A stretch of DNA of 64,000 bases from Adiantum capillus-veneris (lineage: Eukaryota; Streptophyta; Polypodiopsida; Polypodiales; Pteridaceae): positions 75,502,676 to 75,566,675 of the forward strand of contig CM043969.1 of assembly GCA_014529385.2 (NCBI GenBank). The letters run 5' to 3'. Below are positions 24,113 to 35,633 of the stretch, piece by piece (the stretch's first letter is position 1; each line of letters begins with the position of its first letter). Both the position numbers and the translations under genes were made by a program. The notes below the pieces were generated by a model. That model was not told where the DNA came from, searched no databases, and was given only the letters and a program-made list of their open reading frames with translations.

Positions 24113-24389
24113 ACTCGTACAACACCGAATTAATGATTCAAAAAATGTTCTTCAAAAATGGTTCTAAGGTGACCTTTATACTTTAGTCACCTTAGCTCAA
24201 AATTTACATGGGGTTTTAATTGAGTTCTACTCATCATAATTACAAAGTGGAAATGCATTGCGTCCCGGCCAACTAATAAATCTATACATAATCCTAACAA
24301 TTGGATAAAGACGGTAGACATCATTGGCATTACAAAGGGAATTTGATAGTCATTACAAAGGGGCTTTATACAATTGTTGGGATCCAACA
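23449..24389 (-). repeat. 5' LTR of element 1
   Basis: 941 bp, pairs with 6206-7159. Contains a (CT)n tract at 24067-24110. The right edge GATCCAACA is followed by host-gene sequence AGCATGG. Confidence 0.93.
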
Positions 24390-25258
24390 AGCATGGTTGG
24401 TGTGACATGTCATGTAGAACATCTTTCCATTGTCACTTCGAAGGCAGAGGGAGCTCGTTTCCAGTTGTTGAGGATATTGTACATACGGCTGCCGGAGATA
24501 GTTGCACGACTATATAGGACTATTTAGAGGGGTATGTTATTTTTTGTTTTGATACTGAATAGTAACTTTGATGTTTGCATTTCAAAATAATAATGTTTTA
24601 CTGTTATTCGTAGGTTGGTACTTTGTTGCTGGTCATTTTTTCACCCCCTAAAACCGGTGGGTGTCGGCTTCCGAGGTATGATCAAGCGGATGGAGAGATT
24701 GTAGCAAATGTACGTGGCTTCTCTGCAGATGACGACATGTTGTGGGAGAAGCTACCAGGTTCAGATTACACACAGTGGACGCTTGATTGTATGGGCAAGC
24801 CTTATCGTAGAGGTGTTGAGAGGATTCCAATGTTTGCCAGGTGGTAGAAACTTTTTGGAAGTTTTTTTTCATGTTCCCATAAAATTATAGGTATAAAAAA
24901 TCTAAAGATTACCTTTTTTTGTAGATGGCTACTAGGTACCTTCACAGACATGGGAGATGCTGTGTTAGATTGTTTCGCAGGCGTGGGGACATTTGCAACA
25001 CAATGTTTACTACTATGTAGGCATTGCATCAGTTGTGAGAAGGATTGGGCAGTTTTCGCTGCTTGTCTAGAGCCAGCTCAACGCCTACCTTTCGATTTAG
25101 GCTCGACATTGATGTTTCATAGGAGTTTCAGAGCTCAGGTAACTGAGCAACCGAAGCAGGTGACAGAGCAGCTTCATCCGCTGGAGCCACCTTTCCCGAC
25201 ACCACTCAACAGTCAGGGCTGGGTAGTAGCAGCCCGTATCCCACTTTCACAGCCCTAG
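24390..25258 (+). pseudogene. DNA-methylase-like C-terminal exons of split gene
   Basis: 24390-24529 continues the exon broken at 6205. If element 1 and one target-site copy are absent, LVDG reads directly into MVGVTCHVEHLS in the same frame. A stop lies just before the GTATGT donor. Exons 24614-24840 and 24925-25258 join in phase across a GT-AG intron (FAR then WLLGTF). The last exon reads GDAVLDCFAGVGTF and, 15 residues on, CISCEKDW: the AdoMet-binding FxGxG motif I and acidic motif II as they appear near the C-terminus of N6/N4-type DNA methylases. The DPPY/SPPY catalytic box was not found with certainty (SPPK occurs in 24614-24840). Family assignment is mine from motifs. Confidence 0.6.
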
Positions 25259-25260
25259 TT

Positions 25261-25497
25261 TTGGCATGGCATGCAATTGGACCGTCTCCTAGTGCATTCA
25301 TTGCCTTCACATATGAGGCGGAGTTGATCCATTGCCTCTTTCACTACCTAAAGGCCCCCCCCACATATAGTTCGTACCCTCTACCATTTGGAGGAGTTCC
25401 CCCACCATTTGGTGCACTGCCCCCGTTGGCACGACCTTTGTTTCCTCCCAAAGCATATGGCCCCCCACCGCCCTTCTTTCATCCACCTCACCCATGA
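25261..25497 (+). CDS. Pro-rich small ORF after methylase
   Basis: 78 residues, with the second half mainly Pro, Phe and Leu, running into a C27 homopolymer (25503-25529). It starts three bases past the methylase stop. It may be the former C-terminus of that gene or a composition artefact; no domain. Confidence 0.25.
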   Translation: MAWHAIGPSPSAFIAFTYEAELIHCLFHYLKAPPTYSSYPLPFGGVPPPFGALPPLARPLFPPKAYGPPPPFFHPPHP

Positions 25498-25502
25498 TGT
25501 AT

Positions 25503-25529
25503 CCCCCCCCCCCCCCCCCCCCCCCCCCC
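25503..25529. repeat. Poly-C run (27)
   Basis: Uninterrupted C27 on the plus strand; G-quadruplex-capable on the other strand. Confidence 0.9.
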
Positions 25530-28118
25530 ATATGTATTTACTTTTGATGCAATGGAACACATAGATTTGGTGTTTGCTATATGAAATAGACCATACCTGT
25601 GCAAGACACATGATGTATTTAAAGCATGGTATGTTTTAGTATCTGTATTGGGCAACCAACATTCCATATCATATTAATTTTAAGTATGTACTACTAGAGT
25701 TGAGTGGGGTTGAAGCCCAAAAGGACCAAACAACGGGTCTAGACAACCAATAGAGCAAATGACACTAGTCACACAAGGTATAAAACAAGATCTTGAAAAA
25801 GACATAGTAGGAACATTTGAACCAACAACCAAAAAGCATAAAGTGACTAAAGAATTATGGGTCCAGCTTAGTGCTAGGATAAAGAAATTAGCAACAACCC
25901 CCTGTTAAAAGAAACATGAATCAACAACTTTGGAGGTTGTAGACACTTTAGCTACCACAACCATGTACTACCCGATATGATGCCAGAGATAACTATAGAG
26001 CTTCAAAAGAGCCCATGATAAATTTGCACCTCTAAACAAGCTACCACCATCATTGCTTCCATAATAGAGAGACCAATCAATAGGCTACAAGCTTTAAAAA
26101 ACAAAGAGATTGGTCAAAAGTCTAGTATCAATTCATAAAAAACATTGGTAGTGCCTTACAATGTTCCAATGCTCAGATACTAGACAAAAAGAACAAATCT
26201 TGATACCATTACTGATGGTTGTGTTACCACCATCCACGCTGGGTGGAACACAATCGATAATGCTCTTGGCTAGATGATGGAGACTCAAAGTTCCATCAAA
26301 CAAGCCGATGTAACTAAGGTAGAGCAAGAACTTGAGAAAGAAATTGTCAAAAAAAGGGAAAGAAAGGAGATACTCAATCTCAAAGATTATTTCAATGAAG
26401 GGTAATGTCAAAGGGAGCGGGACACAAAAATTATCAAGAACTCCAATACTAGCAAGGAGAGCAACTAAAAGTGAAATTATCAAAGTTATCAAAGAACTCC
26501 AATACTAGCAAGGAGAGCAACTAAAAATGCTGAAAAATGGAGGCTCACAAAGGAGATGGCTTATTTGATCAAAAGGTAGAATCTTCAAATAGTTTAAAAG
26601 AAGTCCACAATGTGCGTAAAAAATTGTAGCTAGAAGAGCTATGTAGGGAATATGGATCAAGAAGATAAAGAGAATGATGGCATACATGAACATATTTTCC
26701 ATTTTGAAGATATATTTAAATACAAATTACCAAGTCAAAGGTACAATTGTGCTTGCAGTGAGTGCTAGATTACAAAAGAACACGAGAGTCCAAAGACTAA
26801 ATGACGAGGGAGAGACCAATTGACAGATCCACACATAGCTAGACAGATTGATATACCCCAAAATGGTGACATCTATTCCAGGTTAGAAATTCAGATGTAG
26901 ATGTCAGATCATAGTAGATCAAATAAGATGAACCAAATCAAACTTCAAATGAATAATAAAAAAACCATGCAAAAATTGAACTAAATTGAAAAAATAGAAA
27001 CACATGCTAGACAACAAGACAACTGAAATTGGTATATTTAGATTGTTGAGTCAAAAGTACAATTGAGCTTGCATTGATTGCTAGATTACAAATAAGTACA
27101 AGAGTCCAAAGACGTATGGTTACACAGAGCTTTGTTCAAGAATAATTCATAGGAGACAAACATACCGACCCAAAATGTAAGTAGTGAGGCCTATTTGTAG
27201 GTGCCCATACTAGGTTTTGACGGACTATTTGAATGTATAGTCACCGATTGATAATTACTAGATGTATTGGTAATCCTACTATGTATTGACACTTCCATAG
27301 AGTAGATTCCCGCTATCTAAATCCTTCTCCCCCCTTTTGGGATTTTGGCATATTTCCAAAATTTTAGACTCTAAGCAGACGTCAAAGTTTGCACTTGGGT
27401 CTTTGTTTTTCTAGAGCCTTTTTCTGTGTGCCCTTCAATACTAGTAGGGGAATTTTGAGGTCTCTCTTTTGCCTTTTAACATTTAGAGAGAGAATGCTCT
27501 AAGCCAATGAGGGAAGGGCTTTTGTTAGAAAACTTCTTTTTGAAAATTACATTTGATTTTCTAAAATGAATTTTCTTTGACCACAATTTGAGGTAACTCT
27601 CAAGTACATATGCCTTTTACCTCAAAAAAGTCTCTTTCATTGACCCCAAAGATTTTTTGAATCTTCTTATGGTCTTTTTTCCCCTCCTTTTCCCACCCCT
27701 CTGTCTCACCTCCTCTTCCTATTGCCCTCTCCTCACCCTTAGCTGCTCTGCATCCTATTCTCCTTAAGCAATGGATTCCACCCGACCTATGCTTTAGCAC
27801 ATCCATTGAATCTATCACCACTTATGCCACATTAGATGAGCACAACCAATGGATCCCAATATCTATAACCAAGGGTAGTTCAATTATATTGCAGCCAAGC
27901 AGGAGAAGAACAACCTCATCCAAGAACCCATTCTTGTCATGCTAGAATAGGAGACTGAAAGACTTTTGACTTGTTGGAGCCAGAAGACAGAGAAAGAGAT
28001 TTTCATGTAGCATGTTTACATGCACAAAGAGCTTCACCAAATATCCAAAAGCTCAAACTCTTCATTTGCATAGAGCTAATTGTAAGTGTTTGAGGTTGGT
28101 TCTCTTCTTGTTGTTTAG
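25530..28118. other. Gene-poor region with short repeats
   Basis: No supported gene. Contains a 56-bp-period tandem duplication (26437-26526) and a diverged direct repeat of about 68 bp (about 26731-26800 and 27048-27116) sharing GTACAATT, GCTAGATTACAAA and GAGTCCAAAGAC. Antisense open frames look like by-products of Lys/Glu-rich AT sequence. Confidence 0.55.
26437..26526. repeat. 56-bp-period tandem duplication
   Basis: Copies beginning AGAACTCCAATACTAGCAAG at 26437 and 26493. Confidence 0.85.
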
Positions 28119-28928
28119 ATGTACATAGTAGATTGTTATAATTTTGGTTTGTGGTTCTCTACTATGCTCATTAGAGACCTGTATCCCTCAAGCATAAAGG
28201 AATGGCAACCAGTGGAGTGTGTCATATATATTTTAGATATCTGGCATGGATCCATTAGTGAAGAGATTTACGCAGGGAGAACACATAGTTCTCTGGAAGA
28301 AAAAGGGATATTCTTTTATGATCATTTTTATGGCCCACCAAAATCTATGAAGGATTGGGGCATTGTCACCAAGGTTGCACTGCCTCGTTTCATGAGTGGA
28401 GAGTGGCCATTGCCAAGATCAATAACAAGTGAAAGCTAAACGTGAAGAGAAATATCTACAAAGGGAGAACACATAGTTCTCTAACATAGAAAGGAATATT
28501 CTTTTATGATCATTTTTATGTCCAACCAAAATCTATGAAGGATTGGGGCACTGTCATCAAGGTTTCACTACCTAGTATCATAAGTGGAGATTGGCCATTG
28601 TCAAGCTCAATAACAAGTGAAAGCTATAGGTGCAAGATCTTTTATGAGATCCATAAATGTCTAAAGGCCAATATTGCAAGAAATTTGAGCGGAGTTTCAA
28701 TGTTTATGTCCATCATTGTCTTTGTGGATTTCTTTGCAAATCTTGATGTGAAAGTCTCTAGAACATTGATATCAATTATGTGTTTGAACAATGAAGATGT
28801 GTTAGAATTTATGGATGAGGGTTGGAGTCAAAAAACAGTGAATGGGGTCCTTTGCAAAGTGCAATCTAGCTCCATTACCTGTAAATACATGATCCATACC
28901 CAAAACTTCATTTTTTTTTTAGCTGATG
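28119..28928 (+). pseudogene. Unknown ORF with 184-bp internal duplication
   Basis: Open pieces 28119-28439 and 28535 onwards encode two diverged copies of SMKDWG-x-V-x-KV-x-LP...SG-x-WPL...SITSES. The nucleotide duplication has a period near 184 bp (28255-28440 and 28441-28626), and the second copy has acquired stops at its start. Downstream text (YRCKIFYEIHKCLKANIARNLSG) is coding-like. LTR element 2 interrupts it at 28929. I do not recognise the family. Confidence 0.4.
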
Positions 28929-29272
28929 TGTTAACCCTCACGGCTCACGGACACCCTATTACCTACGACGGACGTTGTAACCTACGGCGGACATTGTATT
29001 ATTTATTTGGTAGAGTCAGGTACCGGGCTTGTCGGTCCAATAGGAAAAGGGTAAGAGTGATCGCCGATGAGAGGCGCACTCTAACTGGAACATTCAAGGG
29101 ATTAGTTGGCTAAGCATCGGCACCCAAGTGTGAATGGGGCGAGCTCATATAAAAGTCAACTAAACCTAAAATTCACTGATTCTCTCATTTGTGCAATAGA
29201 AGAGTGCTCTTGCTCCATCTCCATCTCCATCTTCTTCTTCTTCACCTCCTTGCGTGTGTGTGTGTGTATGTA

Positions 29273-29330
<58 letters not shown>

Positions 29331-29573
29331 CGTGGGCGATCGAGCATTACGAAGGCACAACGGCGGCGGCGAAGCGGTTGAGCGCGGTGAAGTGGCGGCT
29401 CCTTCTTCTTCGCGGCGAGGAATCCTCCACGAAGCAAGCGTAGAGCAGTGAGTGACACACCATCACCTTCTTTGAGCTTACTAGTTTAGGCTTTTTGTGT
29501 GCTTGGAACCATTTGTGGCTCTCACACGGTGTATCGGCAAGTTCCTTGCATTGACACGTGCGACATATGCACA
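28929..29573 (+). repeat. 5' LTR of element 2
   Basis: 645 bp, TG...CA. TATA box at 29148-29154. Holds (GT)n (29253-29288) and (GA)n (29288-29329) tracts. The 3' LTR is longer because of an extra tandem unit. Confidence 0.93.
29148..29154 (+). promoter_or_regulatory. LTR TATA box
   Basis: TATAAAA in CTCATATAAAAGTC, conserved in the 3' LTR at 41984-41990. Likely U3 promoter of element 2. Confidence 0.65.
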
Positions 29574-29579
29574 CATTTT

Positions 29580-29597
29580 TGGCGTCGCTGCCGAGGA
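29580..29597 (+). other. Primer-binding site of element 2
   Basis: TGGCGTCGCTGCCGAGGA, six bases after the LTR. Same tRNA class as the element 1 site, two to three base differences. Confidence 0.8.
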
Positions 29598-30556
29598 ATG
29601 CCATACATGAAGCTAGAGTAGCACTCTGTGCTTCTCCGTGGTGCAATTTCTATTGTAGGAAAGGGAAGGAGTGTGTGTGTGTTGAGAAGAGGGATTTGGT
29701 GTTATACTGTGTGTTTTTTTTGTTAATGGAGTTTTCAAAGGTTCTGTGTTTATTCTCTGTGTATTAAGGTAGTTAGTTTTCTTTGTTAATAGAGATTTCA
29801 AAGGTTCTGTGTTTATTCTCTGTGTATTAAGGTCGTTAGTTTTCTATGTATAGTAAGTAGGAAGTAGATTAGTGAGAGTTAATAGAGTGTGTTAGTGTGT
29901 AATAGTAGGTATATTAGCGAGAAGTAGGTAGATAGAGTGTGTGTGTGTGCTCTCGCGCAGGCCGCGGCGACCTTATCCTTAAAAAAAATAAAAAATAAAA
30001 AAATAAAAAATAAAAAATTAAAAAATTAAAAAAAAACTAATTTAAAAAAAAAAAGGTAGGACTAGGATCGGGAATATCTCCCAGACCCAAACCCAAGCTC
30101 ACGCTCGGGCCTAGGCCTCAGTCACCTTTTAAAAAAACGAATTTTAGCTTCACACGTAGCTAAAAATTGATTTTTTGAGGACCAACGGAACGTCAGATGC
30201 CCGAAAATTGTGTTGTAAAGCACACAACGACCCTTCAAAAAATCTTAACAACTTCTTAATGGCATAGAACTAATGCTTCAACAAATCCCGTTTCACCTGC
30301 CATTGGGGGGTGCAAAACACCACAAAACAAAGCAAGTAACCTTTGAGGGTACTTGCCGACACTTGTAGGGCACCCAAAGCACATGTATCTATGCTCTGGT
30401 CGTGTGCTAGAGTCCGAACAACTAGCTAGTGCTTCGATTTATGGGGGTACTCACTATCCTTCCACGCTAGGGTCTACGCTCTCGGTGGGGACCCAAGGTA
30501 GTGCAACCTAAGACCCAAATATAGCGGCTAGCGACTCTTCCTCTGACTACGATATT
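29598..30556 (+). other. Leader of element 2
   Basis: Untranslated leader. It includes a 63-bp tandem duplication (about 29718-29843), an A-rich stretch (29980-30055) and no supported ORF. Confidence 0.7.
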
Positions 30557-32826
30557 ATGGAAGAGCATCTTACACAAAGCCCCGAGGGAACAAATGAAAC
30601 CGTACCTAGCTGGGCCCAACAACCTGGAACTAGTGTTTTTAGCCGTTTGATGGAAACTTTTAGTAGAGCTACGCGCTCTGAACCTACGGCTAGTGAAGTA
30701 AACGAAGGGGGTGGGGAAGTAGAATCACCATTCACATCTCTTGTAGACCCCACACTCCCTCAGAGTGTCCACGTGGACATTCTACCTACCTCATTTAATG
30801 AGGGCCCTACCGAGCTACCACCTTCCAAAGTCGCCTCTAAGGTAGTGGTGACTAAAAGTCAAAACACGGGAAGCAACATTGCATCCACCTCACGGCAACC
30901 CTCTAGTACACCAAGTTTGGACGGGGTATTTCTCAATGAAAATTGGAATATGACCTACACACGGAGACTTTGACCGACCTATACATGGGCTACACATACC
31001 TTGTGGGTTGGTTAGAAGTTGTACAATCCACATCTAGTGCCACTAGTCTAGAGGAACAACAACACATGATCTGCAATGTCATCCATAGGATTATCCAATC
31101 CGAGAGGCAAAATCGAGGAATAAACATACCTTCGACGGGTCCTATGCGATTTTTAGACACGGGCAAAGGGAAACAACCCACTCTATCACAAATGGAGACT
31201 CCCCCAGTGAGTCCCATCGAACCCCCATATGTTGTTTCGCCAGGGGTCTCAATGCAATCTGAGCCCACAAGTGATAGCTTTACTTTTCCAAGTCTAGCTC
31301 ATCTTTCCCTGGATGACACCACGGATACCATGCCTACCCCAATGATGGGCATGCCAAGAAACACACCATGGACCTCGTTTGTTAGTAAAGCACCGCTACA
31401 TGGTAGCTCAATGCCTGCAATAGTACCTACAAGTGCGAACCAATCGTATGCACCTATGGGTCCACGTACTCATGTAGTCCCTACCCCTCCCATTGTTTCA
31501 ACTACCTATGCTCCACAACCACAATACACAAGTTCTTATTTCCATGGGACTATACCGGCTAGCATTAGCATGTCACATCCGACGTCTGCTATGCCTAGGG
31601 CCACTCATATGAACTATGGACCACCACATGGCACAACATCATACCCAACGTGGAACCGAAGGGCTTCCTATGCGCCAAGCCCAATGCCAATACCTACTCT
31701 ACATGTAGTCTCTGGAGCACCTTCACCCACGGTGCCTGCTCACTTAGGTGACTTGGCAACATTTGCTCAAGCTATTGGTCAATCTATTGCTGAGAATATG
31801 TGTAACACGCTTGATAGAGTGCTTAGAAGTAAGGCAGTACAAATAGCCAAGCTCACACAAAAATTTAGTGGAGACGGGGATGTGAGAAAGCATATCGAAG
31901 TGTTTGAACAAATATGCGATTCTCTAGGAGAACACAATGACCTACATAAGAGCAATGCTTTAAGCCTAACCTTAAGTGGAAAGGCTGGGGATTGGTATAG
32001 AACCCTAAGGGTGGAAGAAAAAACGATTTACCCTACTCTTAGGAGACTATTCTTAAAAGAATACATACGAGAGGGAGTGCTTTGGGGTGTAGCCTCTCAG
32101 CTCCAGAAATCCCAACGAGAGGAAGGAGAGTCGGTGAGAGACTTTATAAGTTGCTTGAAGCATTTGAATTCTCGTTGTAATCCAAATGAGCGCTTCAACA
32201 ATAACCAATTGCTTGATAGATTCATTAGGGGGTTACAACATGAGGATATCTACAATGGCCTAGTCATTAGAGGTATCACCACTTGGGAAGCAGTCACTAC
32301 CAATGCGATCCAATTGGAGGATAATTTAATGATTCAAGGAGAAAGAGTGTCTGTTGACCCTAAATCTATTAGCTCGCAAGCATCAGGGCATCAACCAATG
32401 ACCCTAAAGCCTATTGCTAAGGAGCCAAAGATATCTGAGATGACTTTAGCAGATCTCACCAAGGCTATTCAAGAGAGTCTTAGAGACAATCGTGCTCCGC
32501 AAAACAATCATATGTATCCAAGAAGAGAGCAGCAATGGTGCTCAGTATGCTATGGACCGCATAGTACCAATGAATGCCCTACTTTTAGAGTAAAATTCAA
32601 TGGGAATTGCAATGCATGTGGGAGATATGGTCATCAAGCTAAGGATTGCATAGTATTTAAGCGTGCGATGGCCAATAGACCAACCTTAGCATGGACAGAC
32701 ACACCTCGAGTGCCTGCCTTGATGCCGGCCCCACCTATTAAACAAACAGCACAACACATGGTCCCTAGGGCCCAAAATGTTGTTCAAACAACACCCTTAC
32801 CACCTCCAGTGCTAGGACCGCAATAA
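30557..32826 (+). pseudogene. Gag of element 2
   Basis: An N-terminal piece from ATG 30557 shifts frame near 30950 into a 627-residue open stretch, 30943-32826. Its first half is Pro/Ser/Thr/Met-rich; residues about 285-480 form the gag core (QIAKLTQKFSGDGDVRKHIEVFEQ, LSGKAGDWYRTL, FLKEYIREG). Two zinc knuckles follow: CSVCYGPHSTNECP and CNACGRYGHQAKDC. A single in-frame TAA at 32824-32826 separates it from the next segment. Gag should form the particle and bind RNA. Confidence 0.85.
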
Positions 32827-32847
32827 CCACATCCGAGAATCACTTCT

Positions 32848-34071
32848 ATGAATCAAGTGGGTTGTGAGTCATCTATTTCTTGTTTAGAAGGCTATGAGGA
32901 AGATATAGATCCTAATATCGCCTATGGGATGGATGTGCTTGAAGAAAGTCCACAATACTACATGGAGGACTATTGGGGACAAGTCAAACCTGTATATCAA
33001 GTAGCTGCTCTTGCGGCAAGAGGCCAAAATATCAATTACACTGCTAAGAGACCACCTCTTCAATGCTATGAGTGTGGAGGTCCACATCGTGTAGCCGAGT
33101 GTCCTATTAGGCTACAAAAGAATGCCACACTAATGCAAACCAATCAAGCAAGCACGTCTACAATGCCGATACTCATGTGTAATCGATGTGGCATGGATCA
33201 TTTGATTGCCCAATGTCCAAATAATCCAAATGCAGCAAAGATCACGCCATTAAACTTGATTGAAGTTATCGAGGAGCCATCACCAAGTACACCCGTGGTA
33301 CCAGTAAATGTACTCACACGATCGATGCTCCAAAAACAAAATTATATTCTTGAGGAAAGAGACACGGCATCAATTGCCCAATCTCAGAAAAAGAAGAAAA
33401 CACGAAGAAAGAGATCGCAAAAAGCAGCGAAGTCAGACCCCAGTTCAAAGACCAACATAGGGACTGGTGAAGACCCCGTATATATGAACGACGCTGAAGA
33501 AGATTCTGATTCAGGTGAAACCATGGAGACCAAAACGACCACTAACATAGAAACCAACAAGGAAGATCTTCATGAGCCACAATGGCTAGGATCCAAAAAG
33601 AAGATAGGAACTTACCCAAACCCTACAGAGGAGATTGAGCGAGTCAAGCAATTAAGGATTTTGGTAGAAGATACCCAAAGGGATCTAGAACCAGCACCTA
33701 GGAAGATCCAGATTACAGACACCGTGTTCCCTACGCAACAACAACCTCACCAAGTCCATAGACCCTTGGACATACCTAGTGTCATCAAAGAAGAAAGTGA
33801 CTTAAAGTCATGGGAAAGTGGGCGTACTCACTTCTTGATGGAAAGAATGTTTACAGAGGGACTACCTGATCCTATCGAAGAAACGGAGATCCCATCTTCC
33901 CCACATCAAGGGACTCAAGGCCAAAAGGTGCCGTTAAACATTGACAAATTGATGGATTTCATGTCTTCAGAAGTTAGAACCACCATCATGTCCAAACTAT
34001 ATAAAGACCCCGAGCTAGTCTCAGCCCTTCGAGCCTTCCTCAATGGAGAACTGAAGTTTGGGCTACCATAA
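32848..34071 (+). pseudogene. Gag C-terminal region with two more zinc knuckles
   Basis: 407 residues in the same frame as gag. Knuckles CYECGGPHRVAECP and CNRCGMDHLIAQCP lie at residues about 75-125, so the element has four knuckles in all. A basic stretch (KKKKTRRKRSQKAAK) and acidic segments follow. It ends at TAA 34069-34071 shortly before protease 1. Confidence 0.75.
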
Positions 34072-34174
34072 TTTGCACAGATGGATGGAGCTGGGGAGAT
34101 GCCAATAGAGGAGGAATACATAGATACACAACCGAACCTAGATGAGAACCTTGTTATAGAAATACCTGTTTAAT

Positions 34175-34899
34175 TTGGGACAATACTTTGAGGGTGATGA
34201 ATCTAATGCGACTATACCAATCACTACTAAGGGATTAACTGTGAAGGGAATCCTTGATGGTGGCGCTGGGGTTAGCATTGTGACTAAAAATTGCTGGGAA
34301 ACTATGGGAAGACCTCACCTTGCGACCACAACCATAGTAGTGAAGATGGCCAATGGGTCTATTGTTAAACCTATTGGGATGGGGTTAGCATTGTGACTAA
34401 AAATTGCTGGGAAACTGTGGGAAGACCTCACCTTGCGACCACAACCATAGTAGTGAAGATGGCCAATGGGTCTATTGTTAATCCTATTGGGATGCTAGAA
34501 GATCTCAAGATCAAGGTCTTTGGACATAAAATAAGGATTACCTTTATTGTTATGGATTTCTCCAAGCACACTATGGCATCAAAGATGATCTTAGGACGTC
34601 CTTTCATGAGGGAAGCAAAAACGGTGCATAACTGGTCTAAAAACCATGTCTACTTGCAGTTCCAAGATTCTCTCATTCGAGTGGATATTGTGACGGGTCG
34701 AGCACATCCTCTAGGAAACAGGTTTATAATCGATCATAGATCTGACACTACAGTTCACTCGGCCCCATTGCAGTATTGTTACACGTGTAAAGCGGACACT
34801 GATGTTGGGGAAGATTCTCCTTATATGGATGTACTACCTGGGATGACTGAGTCGGACACTGTGGATTGGGTCCACCTAGCAGCAACCATAGACACTTGA
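34175..34899 (+). pseudogene. Protease 1 of element 2 (DGG active site)
   Basis: Retropepsin-like domain, GILDGGAGVSIVTK at residues 26-39, where D28-G29-G30 (nt 34256-34264) replaces the catalytic D-S/T-G, so it is probably inactive. A 113-bp tandem duplication (34268-34380 and 34381-34493) repeats the region after the active site and shifts the frame. KMILGRPFM follows in the second frame. Compare element 1, which keeps DSG here. Confidence 0.75.
34268..34493. repeat. 113-bp tandem duplication in protease 1
   Basis: Two near-identical copies starting GGGGTTAGCATTGTGAC at 34268 and 34381. The length is not a multiple of three. Confidence 0.92.
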
Positions 34900-35633
34900 G
34901 GAAATAGGGGGACAACCTGGGTAACACCTGAGGGGGATGAAATACCACCACTAGTACCCTTAAACATGCTAGAAACAATGCATATAGCTTCTGATGATCT
35001 ACAAGATGAAAAGTTTGACAGGCATTGAAACCAGTAGCGCCTCACAAGACTATATCCCACACGATTTGGGGTCAAAATCATCAGTTGAAATTGACTCTGA
35101 GGACAAAGAATCTGAGTTAAATCTTAGTGCAAATGTGGGGACAAACCATTCACGGCCCAGTGTGGTAACCTAGATGATAATCTATCCAAGGGAGCAGAAG
35201 ACACAAGTAGTGATTCATCTAGTGAGTCTTCACTAGAAATCGACCGTAATCGAGAATTAAACAAGAAGAGTAAGAGATATAAGAGGCGACGATATCGAGC
35301 AAATGTGCGTGCTAGAATAAATGAAAAGAAATCTACCGCAGAATGGCTTAATTATATAGGGGCATGTGATGCTCATCGAAAGTTGGTAGATAACTGGGGT
35401 GAATACCTTCAAAGCGTTATGTGGTGTAGTCCACAACCCATTGACATCGCACAACTAGAGGCTACAGAGAAGCCAAAGTTGAGCCGTACCGTAAGGAGAC
35501 GACAAAATCGAGAGTTAGCTCAACAACAAAAGGAATCAGAAGTTAATCACAGTCCACAGAACAACAGGACCCCACAAACTTACACCCTGCACCTGAACAT
35601 TTCAAATCCTATACCACAGAGGAACGTAAGGTT
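34900..35633 (+). pseudogene. Protease-RT linker of element 2
   Basis: Coding-like linker in several frames; 35305-35697 is Arg/Gln-rich (RRRQNRELAQQQKES). No domain recognised. Confidence 0.5.

Larger units (their letters stand above)
6206..24389 (-). mobile_element. LTR retrotransposon 1 (Ty3/gypsy, 18.2 kb)
   Basis: Bounded by direct repeats starting TGTTTTAGG and ending GATCCAACA. Flanks GGCAT (6201-6205) and AGCAT (24390-24394) are a target-site duplication with one mismatch. Genes read on the minus strand, so the right LTR is the 5' LTR. A primer-binding site abuts it and a purine tract abuts the left LTR. Domain order: gag, zinc knuckles, protease 1, RT, RNase H, duplicated HHCC, integrase core, C-terminal domain, protease 2, W-x-P-K tail, long spacer, coiled-coil ORF. 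Frameshifts and stops in gag, RT and integrase mean it is not autonomous. The element lies inside an exon of the ParB-methylase gene. Confidence 0.92.

Noticed and set aside
26133-26492. 119-aa hydrophobic minus-strand frame
   Set aside because: Opposite strand is Lys/Glu-rich AT sequence; no splice or promoter support, looks like a complement artefact.
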